This document shows positions 14,386-20,259 of a stretch of DNA of 20,259 nt, piece by piece. A program made the translations under genes and the position numbers. The stretch lies in contig CAYTFK010000095.1 in NCBI GenBank assembly GCA_964436865.1, positions 1 to 20,259 on the forward strand. The letters are read 5' to 3'. The notes under the pieces were generated by a model. That model ran no database searches and had not been told where the DNA came from. It saw only the letters and a program-made list of their open reading frames with translations. This DNA comes from JAXGPP01 sp964436865 (GTDB lineage: Bacteria > Planctomycetota > Planctomycetia > Pirellulales > Thermoguttaceae). The first letter of the stretch is position 1. Each line of letters starts with the position of its first letter.

Positions 14386-15642
14386 ATGTCCGACACTTCC
14401 CGCAAAGCATCGCTCCTCACGGTCTTTCTGACCGTCGTGGTCGATCTCCTCGGCTTCGGCATGGTCTTGCCACTGATACCCGTCTACGCCAAGCAATTGA
14501 CTTCGGGATTCTCAGAGGCCCAGGTTGCGTGGACCTTGGGCGGACTGATGACCATCTACTCGCTCATGCAGTTGGTCTTTGCTCCGTTATGGAGCCGGAT
14601 CTCGGATCGGGTAGGCCGCCGGCCAATTCTGATCCTCAGCCTGATCGGTTCAACGATCTTCTACGCCCTGTTCGGCCTGGCCACCGCGTGGGGGAGCCTG
14701 TGGGGGATGTTTCTGGCTCGATTAGGCGGCGGTATCGCCGGTGCTACCATTCCCACCGCCCAGGCCTACATCGCCGACATCACGCCGCCGGAGAATCGCA
14801 CCCGGGGAATGGCCCTCATTGGCCTGGCCTTTGGACTCGGCTTCACATTCGGCCCCCTGTTGGGCGCGCTGGCTGAGTTGGGCTCCTCGGCCGCGCTTAA
14901 TCCCTGGCCAGGATTCCTCGCCGCCATGCTCTCGGCGACGGCGCTCGGTCTGGCTGTCTTCAGGCTCTCCGAGTCGGTGCATCCTGAGACAGCCTCCAGC
15001 GGGCGGAGTCACCTCGATCTGACCTCGCTTCGGGAGGCGGTGAGTATCCCCACCATCGGCGCTCTGCTTGGCACGTTGTTTCTCTGCAACTTCGGCTTCG
15101 CCAGTTTCGAGGGCACGCTGTCCCTATCGCTCGACGAGTTCCTTGGGGTCGATCGGCGGTATCAGATTGCACTCGCCTTCGCCTACGTAGGCCTGATCCA
15201 GACTCTCGTCCAGGGTGGGCTGGTCCGGTGGATGGCGACATTCACCAGCGAGGCCGTTTTGTCGGCGATCGGCACCGGCTTGTGCCTCGTCGGCTATGTC
15301 CTCTTGGCTGTGTCGGCGGATCCGCATCTCGGCGGTCCGATCGCGCTAATGCTCGCCGGTTCGGTTGTGATCGCGGGGCTAGGCTTCATCTACCCGAGCG
15401 TCATGGCGCTGATTTCACGCCGCAGCGATCCGGCAAACCAAGGCGGCATTCTGGGCATCGGCAGTACGGCGACTACGCTGGCCCGAATCGGCGGCATGCA
15501 CCTGGCGATGCAACTCCACTACCATATGGGGCACTCAATGCCGTTCCTTGCGGCCGCCGCGCTGATGACCGTGGTCGTCCTCCTCGTTGCCCTCGCTACC
15601 CGCCGCGGCGGCGACTGGCAACCCGCTGTGGTCCAGGCCTGA
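14386..15642 (+). CDS. MFS drug/metabolite transporter (DHA1/TetA-like)
   Basis: This 418-residue protein has about twelve hydrophobic segments in two halves, typical of the major facilitator superfamily. The first helix contains FLTVVVDLLGFGMVLPLIPVY. The loop between TM2 and TM3 has motif A as SRISDRVGRRPILI. TM4 carries RLGGGIAGATIPTAQAYIAD and TM5 GLAFGLGFTFGPLLG, the antiporter-type motif C region, which points to TetA-like drug:proton antiporters. The substrate is not predictable. I chose ATG 14386 (MSDTSRK) because the 31 codons before it in frame are Pro/Ser-rich and uncharacteristic; no clear ribosome site precedes it. It is alone on its strand and convergent with the ExbB/ExbD-like operon, 63 bases between stops. 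Confidence 0.9.
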   Translation: MSDTSRKASLLTVFLTVVVDLLGFGMVLPLIPVYAKQLTSGFSEAQVAWTLGGLMTIYSLMQLVFAPLWSRISDRVGRRPILILSLIGSTIFYALFGLATAWGSLWGMFLARLGGGIAGATIPTAQAYIADITPPENRTRGMALIGLAFGLGFTFGPLLGALAELGSSAALNPWPGFLAAMLSATALGLAVFRLSESVHPETASSGRSHLDLTSLREAVSIPTIGALLGTLFLCNFGFASFEGTLSLSLDEFLGVDRRYQIALAFAYVGLIQTLVQGGLVRWMATFTSEAVLSAIGTGLCLVGYVLLAVSADPHLGGPIALMLAGSVVIAGLGFIYPSVMALISRRSDPANQGGILGIGSTATTLARIGGMHLAMQLHYHMGHSMPFLAAAALMTVVVLLVALATRRGGDWQPAVVQA

Positions 15643-15705
15643 GGAGACGATTCGAGCTGATAGCTGATCTCTGGGGAGTCGCCGAGCCCGGCCATTCTGC
15701 GGAGG

Positions 15706-16713
15706 CTACTGCACTGCCGAGCGCGTGCCTCCGGGCGACCCGCCGATCGGCATGTCCGACGGCAGTGGCCGTGCGGCCACAAGAAACCCCTGCTCGTAAA
15801 GATCCTTGCGAAGACGCCGAAACGTTTCGAAGCTGTCTTCGTACGTCCAAAGCGTCACTGCCGTCCGGCCCGGACGGTAACGGGCGAGCGCTTGGCGGAA
15901 CTGCGAGTCCCGGGCGAGCGCCTGATCGACCGGTTCGCCTAACTCGTTGGAGACGGGTATCAACGTCCAGCGCCGCAGTTCGGCGTACATGCCTACGCGG
16001 CCCATTCCCATCTCGGGTGTGATCTCGCGGCGCTCGATCGTGTACCGCAGCCGGAATCCCCCTTGAGGGCCGACGGTCTCGGTCAACTCGGGGAAATCGA
16101 GCACCCTTCCGATCCGCTTCTGAGCGTCGGCTTTGAACTCAGCAATGAGTTCGTCGAGAGGGATCACCGCCACACGGCCCTCACGAAGCTGGATGTGCAA
16201 CTCCTTGCCGTCAGCCGGACGACTGAGCGGCGTGGGATAGCTCTCGACAATAATCGGTTCCGGTTTGACACCGGCCAGCGCCGCCCGTTGGCGATCGAGT
16301 TCAGTCAGTTCTTCGCGCGCCAGGTGGACCTGGTTCTGCAGGTCGAAAACCGCCTGCGCATCCGTATCAAGCGCCGCCCGTCGCATGGCGATTTCTTTCT
16401 CGGCCAGCGCCACGAACCGTGCCTGTTCGGCCCGCTGCAATTGCCAGACCACCGTCTCCTTCCGCAACTGTTCAGCCTGCTTCATCCGCTCGATTACTTC
16501 ATCGGAAAGCTTCTGCAGCCGAGTCCGCTCCTCGTCCAGCGTGGCGATTGCCGGACCGGAGGCCGGCCCGTCGGCGACCTCGGCGCGGAAGTTCTTGACC
16601 CTCAACCCCGTCACGATCACGAGGATGATCAGGATACCTACCGTATTGGTCAGCGTATCGAGGAACGAGTCCTGGCCCGGCCCTTCAAGATTCGCTCGGA
16701 TCGGTCGGCGCAT
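15706..16713 (-). CDS. ExbD/MotB-like one-TM partner with Asp in TM and a novel C-terminal module
   Basis: The product has 335 residues from ATG 16713, 57 bases after the preceding gene's stop. A cytoplasmic N-terminus is followed by one TM helix, about 18-37 (FLDTLTNTVGILIILVIV), with Asp19 at its edge, as in the ion-coupling Asp of ExbD/TolR/MotB. Residues about 55-148 are a predicted coiled coil. The C-terminal part (about 168-318) is soluble: KELHIQLREGRVAVIPLDEL (170-189), RRWTLIPVSNELGEP (247-261) and TVTLWTYEDSFETFRRLR-like sequence (284-302) ending GFLVAARPL. It lacks the OmpA peptidoglycan-binding motif of MotB. It pairs with the genes at 16771-18486 and 18483-19775. The role is inferred as part of a proton- or sodium-driven envelope complex. 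I do not recognise the C-terminal domain. Confidence 0.8.
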   Translation of the reverse strand: MRRPIRANLEGPGQDSFLDTLTNTVGILIILVIVTGLRVKNFRAEVADGPASGPAIATLDEERTRLQKLSDEVIERMKQAEQLRKETVVWQLQRAEQARFVALAEKEIAMRRAALDTDAQAVFDLQNQVHLAREELTELDRQRAALAGVKPEPIIVESYPTPLSRPADGKELHIQLREGRVAVIPLDELIAEFKADAQKRIGRVLDFPELTETVGPQGGFRLRYTIERREITPEMGMGRVGMYAELRRWTLIPVSNELGEPVDQALARDSQFRQALARYRPGRTAVTLWTYEDSFETFRRLRKDLYEQGFLVAARPLPSDMPIGGSPGGTRSAVQ

Positions 16714-16770
16714 GGCAATAGGACTCAGGCCGTGGTCGTCGGGATTCTGGTCATCGGAATCTGATCTTGT

Positions 16771-18486
16771 TCAACTCAGGCGACTGGGACGGGCTGCCGA
16801 CCGGACGGGGACTCGCTGCTGTTCGCCAGGTAACGACGTGTCCGCACGCCGGACTTCCAGGCCGCTGTCGCGAAGGAGCGTTTCAAACTCCTCGTACCGC
16901 CGGTCAGCGTCCGGTGCGACGCGTACATTGAGGATCGGCCGCCAGTACATCCCTTTGCCGGCAATGCCCCAGGCCTCCATTTCATCCCAAACTGCGGCGA
17001 CGAACTCGTCAATGGCGTTCTCCATTCGCGGCCCCAGCCGGATCTCCGTGCCGGCCGATCCGTCTTCGCGGACCAGCACCAGCCGATCCTCGTGACAATC
17101 GACGCGGATTGGCCGCGTGACGGGTACAGAGCCGCGCGTTTCGCTGGGCAGGCCCCAATTGCGGCCCCGCTCGTCGGCCAGACAACGGGCGGCAGCGGTT
17201 ACGCTGTCTTCTTCCGGCTTGGTCTTGTCGTTGCGCGAGGGCTCGCGCGGTTTGGGCATCCACTCGCCGGGCCGGGGCAACACCGGCGTGGCCGCACCGT
17301 CGTGCGGCGCTGCCGCGGCGTCCGGATCGTCGTGGGGCCGGCTGCCGACGTATCCCTCAGGTGGAGCTGCCGGTTTCGCTACTGACGTTTCCCTCGACGC
17401 CGCGTCGCGCCGCTGCTCGTCCAATTCGCGAGCGAAGCGGCCGCTGGGACGCGCCGGCCGGTAGCCGCCCGGGCCTCCCTGCTCGTCAATCCGAACCAGG
17501 CCGCCATTGGCGCCGACGCGGTACTTCCCCCCGCCTCCGCCACCGTCGCGGAAATGACTGGGAGCCGCGGCCGCCAGGCGTGTCTGACGGGCCCGCGCCG
17601 TCGCGACAACCTGCTCGACGCTCGCCGCCAGGTTGGGATCCGGAAGCGGGAAAGCCATTTGCCAATCGTCGTCGATCAGTTCGTATCCAAAATCTGAGGC
17701 CCACGATACGATCGCCTTGCGGGCCACGTAATAGGCTCCGATACCGCTCGGTCGCACCAAAAACAGCGGGTAGGGCTCGTCTTTTCCGGCGGCGAACTGG
17801 CCGCGTTCGAGCAGGTACTCGCGTGTCGCGCGGAGCGCCGCATCGAGCGGGTTGCCCGCGCCGAGGGGACCGTCGAAGTCGGTGTCGTCGAAAGTGATTC
17901 CTTCCGGCTGGATCACTACCGAATCGCTGCGGCACTCGATATAGATCGGCCGCCGCCGCGTGCCGCTGGGACCTTCGTAGGGAACCACCGCGTAGCTTGG
18001 ACGCTGGCCACCCACCCGTTCGCGCTCTTCGGCGAGGAGGTCGCGGGCTTCGGCGATATCGCTCCGCACTCGGGCCAACTCCGACTCGAGCATCTGCCGT
18101 TGCCCGCCGTTGCTGCCCGCCTCCAGCGTCTGCAGGCGCTGCTCGAGACGGGCGAGTTGTCTCGCCAGGGCGTGCGCATGGTCTTCGATCTGCCCCAGAG
18201 CCAATCGCCATCGGGCGACCGCCGCGTTGGCTCGCTCCCGGGCCGACTCCAACTCCTCGATCCGGGCCAGCAGCGACTGCCGCTCTTCTTCAACTGCCTG
18301 CTGCTCGGCCGCTGCTTCCGCGGTCTGTTCTTCGACAGCCTGCTTCTGGGCCTGGCGCGCGATGATCACCAGCAACAGGATCAGGGTCCCCATGGTGCAA
18401 ATGAGAACCGCCAGGAACGGGTAGAGCGAGAACCCGCCTGCCGCGTCGCCATCCCGCCGTATTGCGGCGCGAGAGCTCCGGCTCAT
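16771..18486 (-). CDS. Large ExbD-like paralogue lacking the TM Asp, with a duplicated C-terminal module
   Basis: The product has 571 residues. ATG 18486 overlaps the upstream stop by 4 bases (ATGA). One TM helix, about 21-43, contains FLAVLICTMGTLILLLVI. It aligns without gaps to the neighbour's TM helix, but Ala26 replaces the Asp. Residues about 45-158 are a strong coiled coil (Glu/Ala/Gln-rich). A soluble module follows at about 178-283, starting RPIYIECRSDSVVIQPEG. A Gly/Pro-rich linker (about 310-450) leads to a second copy at about 457-550, starting RPIRVDCHEDRLVLVREDG and ending LLRDSGLEVRRAD. The two copies share the opening strand with its Cys and a closing Y-x-n-G-x-E-l segment. 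No known enzyme motif is seen. Likely in the periplasmic space or lumen, anchored in the inner membrane. Confidence 0.8.
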   Translation of the reverse strand: MSRSSRAAIRRDGDAAGGFSLYPFLAVLICTMGTLILLLVIIARQAQKQAVEEQTAEAAAEQQAVEEERQSLLARIEELESARERANAAVARWRLALGQIEDHAHALARQLARLEQRLQTLEAGSNGGQRQMLESELARVRSDIAEARDLLAEERERVGGQRPSYAVVPYEGPSGTRRRPIYIECRSDSVVIQPEGITFDDTDFDGPLGAGNPLDAALRATREYLLERGQFAAGKDEPYPLFLVRPSGIGAYYVARKAIVSWASDFGYELIDDDWQMAFPLPDPNLAASVEQVVATARARQTRLAAAAPSHFRDGGGGGGKYRVGANGGLVRIDEQGGPGGYRPARPSGRFARELDEQRRDAASRETSVAKPAAPPEGYVGSRPHDDPDAAAAPHDGAATPVLPRPGEWMPKPREPSRNDKTKPEEDSVTAAARCLADERGRNWGLPSETRGSVPVTRPIRVDCHEDRLVLVREDGSAGTEIRLGPRMENAIDEFVAAVWDEMEAWGIAGKGMYWRPILNVRVAPDADRRYEEFETLLRDSGLEVRRADTSLPGEQQRVPVRSAARPSRLS

Positions 18487-19775
18487 GCGGCCTGACCTGC
18501 CTTCTTGCCGAATTCGAGCTTCACGCTCGGCGTAGCGCCGGTCAGGCGGGCGTTCAAGAGATTGATCGTTGCCGCCAGACTCATCACGGTCTGCTCGAAA
18601 TGATGCGACCCGGCCAGCGCCTGCAGGTTCTGGTTCAACGCCGCCTCCAGCCGCTCGATTTGCTCGGCGGCATCGTTCGCCCGCGCCAATGCCCCGGCCT
18701 GCCGGGTGATCGCTTCCTCGAGCGATGCCATCGCCTGGGTGTTCCGGGCCAACATCTGCTCGACTCCCTCCAGGGCGTGCCGGTTCCTTTCAGTTACAGC
18801 CTGTTCCTCCGCCGACAAATGGCGGGCGTGAGCCTCCAGTGCTTCGTGGAGACCCGCGCTCAGCGCGGACTGAAGTTGCTGCCCGGCGCGGACAAGCATC
18901 TCGCCGGAGTTCGCCTGTGCGGCGTCCACGGTTGTCCGCCAGATTTCCGCCTGCCGATGGACGAGTTGCTCGTTGGATTGAAGCACTCCTTCAATCATGC
19001 GTCGGACCGCACTGAGCTGCCCTTCCGATGACTCGCCAAGCTGATCGAAGCGGCCAACCAACTCCGCTTCGACTTGCTCGTCAACCGCCGCGAGGAGTTT
19101 TCCCTCGACCTTGTCGGCGATGTATTGAGCGAACATCAGGATGATCGACAGGATGAGGGCTTCGATCGTTGTATTGAAGGCGATCGCCAGGTTGGCCATA
19201 ACCGCCGGCAGCGACTGTTCCAGTGCCTCCGGAGCCAGGCCGCCGATCGCCATGGTGATGCCAACTACCGTGCCCAGAAAGCCAAGAATCGGGATCGCCC
19301 AGATGATCACGCGGACCAGGGCGTAGCTGGCATGGGCCCGCGCAAGATCGAGGTCGGAAAGATAGCGGAGCGTTTCATCGAGCCCGGCGGCCGATCCTCG
19401 GCGCCGCACGTGCTCCAGCGCGTCGTGAAGACGGCGGGGCAAGTAGTCGGTCGTCTTGCCCGTTGCCACTCGCTCCAGTCTGCCGAGTAAGACCTGGCAA
19501 TCGGATTCTATGATGCCGGTTGCCGGATGGGGTCCGAGGATCGGGCGGCCCACGGCTTGACGCTGCGCCGCAAGGTCGAACAACCTGAGCACCAGCGCCG
19601 CCAGGCCGATGAAGAACAGAATGGCTTCTGTGTATTCGATCCAATGGTCGGCAAAGATCGGCCGCAGCGCGGGGAACCAGGAGTGCAGGATTCCGTAGAA
19701 GCCGACGCTGGCAAGACCGCCCCAAAGTAGGGGCGATTTGACGACGAACTGGTTGAACCGGTTCGGTTTATTCAC
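18483..19775 (-). CDS. MotA/TolQ/ExbB-like proton channel protein with long coiled-coil tail
   Basis: I start the protein at GTG 19775 (430 residues), which has GAGG 8 bases upstream (19784-19787); a TTG at 19793 would add six. TM segments lie near 14-34, 49-68, 153-180 and 193-218. The family core is IPILGFLGTVVGITMAI (161-177, Thr169) and AFNTTIEALILSIILMF (199-215, Thr202/Thr203), the conserved pore helices of TolQ/ExbB/MotA (PF01618). Residues about 220-420 form a long Ala/Glu/Gln-rich helix, much longer than ExbB and more like the tails of ZorA-type proteins. It is first in a three-gene operon, and its stop is embedded in the next start. The probable role is the stator-like ion channel powering the two ExbD-like partners; the cargo is unknown. 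Confidence 0.88.
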   Translation of the reverse strand: MNKPNRFNQFVVKSPLLWGGLASVGFYGILHSWFPALRPIFADHWIEYTEAILFFIGLAALVLRLFDLAAQRQAVGRPILGPHPATGIIESDCQVLLGRLERVATGKTTDYLPRRLHDALEHVRRRGSAAGLDETLRYLSDLDLARAHASYALVRVIIWAIPILGFLGTVVGITMAIGGLAPEALEQSLPAVMANLAIAFNTTIEALILSIILMFAQYIADKVEGKLLAAVDEQVEAELVGRFDQLGESSEGQLSAVRRMIEGVLQSNEQLVHRQAEIWRTTVDAAQANSGEMLVRAGQQLQSALSAGLHEALEAHARHLSAEEQAVTERNRHALEGVEQMLARNTQAMASLEEAITRQAGALARANDAAEQIERLEAALNQNLQALAGSHHFEQTVMSLAATINLLNARLTGATPSVKLEFGKKAGQAA

Positions 19776-20001
19776 GACAGTTGCCTCGATCAAGACTGGC
19801 GGATCGTTATGGGCGCACAGCGGGACCGTCGCCTCTCAGTACCAGCCCTCAAAATCGGCCTGATCGCTACAGTTTATGAGTCGAACTCGGGAGAACCGGG
19901 ATCGAGCACCACTGACAGAGCGCGGCTCAAGATTCCGGCACAGTCCGTCCAGACAGGTTCAGCGCGGCACTACCCCGACAACCGGCAAAGATTGCCAAAG
20001 T
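19776..20001. other. Upstream region of the ExbB/ExbD-like operon; no gene seen
   Basis: Short ORFs cross this stretch on both strands, but none has a ribosome site or recognisable protein sequence. It should hold the promoter of the minus-strand operon, but no pair of -35/-10 hexamers is convincing. Together with the structured segment that follows, the gene-free space reaches 484 bases, the largest in the window. Confidence 0.55.
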
Positions 20002-20029
20002 GTGACCGGTCGGGCGGCCGATCTAAACT
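20002..20029 (+). promoter_or_regulatory. Candidate promoter for a small RNA
   Basis: GTGACC (20002-20007), a 16-base spacer and TAAACT (20024-20029) each match the sigma70 consensus at 4 of 6 positions. Initiation would be near 20036, just before the first stem-loop of the candidate RNA. Support is weak on sequence alone and rests mainly on position. Confidence 0.25.
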
Positions 20030-20035
20030 GCGTTG

Positions 20036-20237
20036 ACGCCAGCGGTACGGTCGAGGCCGCCGGAAACGGCCAAGGGGGGCTCGACCGTGCTGAGGGCGCT
20101 AGCGGCAGATCTTGCCGCCCGTATTTCGGGGATTCTCTGAGGGGGTCGGCGTACACCGACGCTGAAAAGATCGTTCCCAGGGGGGGAGACAGTCCGGTCT
20201 TGGCTCTTTGAGCTGACCGGACTGTTGTTTTTTCTTG
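20036..20237 (+). ncRNA. Candidate structured small RNA ending in a Rho-independent terminator
   Basis: Four stem-loops follow each other on the plus strand. First, ACGGTCGAG (20047-20055) pairs with CTCGACCGT (20080-20088); it extends to 13 pairs with two wobbles and encloses a GCCG/CGGC inner hairpin and a purine bulge (CAAGGGGGG). Second, GCGGCA (20102-20107) pairs with TGCCGC (20113-20118). Third, GTCGG (20145-20149) pairs with CCGAC (20156-20160). The fourth is the terminator at 20189-20236. No protein-coding gene ends at this terminator: the only plus-strand frame crosses it with its stop inside the loop. The signature motifs of SRP RNA, RNase P RNA and tmRNA were not found. The 5' end is inferred from a weak promoter. 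Identity unknown. Confidence 0.45.
20189..20236 (+). terminator. Strong Rho-independent terminator
   Basis: ACAGTCCGGTC (20189-20199) and GACCGGACTGT (20215-20225) form a perfect 11-bp stem. An inner GCTC/GAGC stem with a TTT loop caps it, and TTGTTTTTTCTT follows directly. The T-run on the plus strand sets the direction: it ends a transcript coming from the left. No recognised plus-strand gene lies between the divergent operon start at 19775 and this site. Confidence 0.85.
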
Positions 20238-20259
20238 CCGCACAGAGTCAGCGTCTGCC

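Noticed and set aside
15706..19775. A Zorya-type anti-phage system
   Set aside because: The channel subunit is ZorA-like in layout, but neither partner has a ZorB OmpA-like domain and no ZorC, ZorD or ZorE-like gene is nearby. The surroundings look like housekeeping and transport, not a defence island.
19876..20211. A 111-codon plus-strand ORF ending at the strong terminator
   Set aside because: Its stop lies inside the terminator loop, it has no ribosome site, and the amino-acid sequence is low-information.
20036..20237. Known structural RNA (6S, SRP, RNase P, tmRNA or tRNA)
   Set aside because: The SRP tetraloop motif, the RNase P conserved GAGGAAAGUCC/ACAGAAA pair, a CCA-ended tRNA-like part and a single long 6S-like hairpin were all looked for by eye and not seen. 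Rfam should still be run.
19959..20243. A 94-codon minus-strand ORF over the stem-loop region
   Set aside because: It begins inside the terminator T-run, lacks a ribosome site and family signal, and runs across all the palindromes.
1..20259. CRISPR arrays, insertion sequences, integrases or att sites
   Set aside because: No regularly spaced repeats, transposase-like ORFs or terminal inverted repeats with target duplications were seen, including around the gene remnants at 5488-6428.

Overview
The window is GC-rich bacterial DNA with tightly packed genes. The gene content points to the Planctomycetota, probably a Pirellulales-type member; this is inferred from gene content, as no rRNA is present. 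The markers are a secreted 3-keto-disaccharide hydrolase (DUF1080) gene beside a secreted beta-helix gene, bacterial homologues of formylmethanofuran dehydrogenase subunits D and B, a very large secreted GHL10-like protein, and an ExbB/ExbD-like three-gene operon with unusual soluble modules.

Layout. 1-1155 (minus) is the 5' part of a secreted beta-propeller gene that runs off the left edge. 1374-3535 (plus) is a DUF1080 gene and a beta-helix gene, probably one carbohydrate-degradation unit divergent from the propeller gene. 3666-5377 (plus) is a fwdD-fwdB pair joined by a GTGA overlap, with all expected Fe-S and metal-ligand cysteines in the B subunit. 5488-6428 (minus) is a patch of small membrane genes and gene remnants: a beta-lactamase-family C-terminus, a DinB-like N-terminus and a small DUF5668/LiaF-like membrane protein. 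6717-10637 (plus) encodes a secreted protein of about 1,306 residues, preceded by a perfect TATAAT. 10759-11823 (plus) is a GGDEF diguanylate cyclase, convergent with a complete ferritin gene (11839-12327, minus). 12518-13995 (minus) is a coupled pair: DUF971, then a uroporphyrinogen-decarboxylase/MtaA-like protein. 14386-15642 (plus) is an MFS transporter. 15706-19775 (minus) is the ExbB/ExbD-like operon. 19776-20259 has no convincing gene but contains consecutive stem-loops ending in a strong Rho-independent terminator, which I read as a candidate structured small RNA.

How the parts may work together. The left end is extracellular polysaccharide breakdown. The FwdD/FwdB pair belongs to tetrahydromethanopterin/methanofuran-type C1 chemistry, and the zinc-site UroD-like protein could be another C1 (methyltransferase) enzyme, though nothing links them beyond proximity. 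The most novel-looking unit is the right-hand operon. It encodes a MotA/TolQ/ExbB-like channel subunit with a long coiled tail and two paralogous one-TM partners. One partner keeps an Asp at the ExbD/MotB-like position and the other has Ala there. The partners share a soluble module that appears duplicated in the larger one. I do not recognise a described system with this composition.
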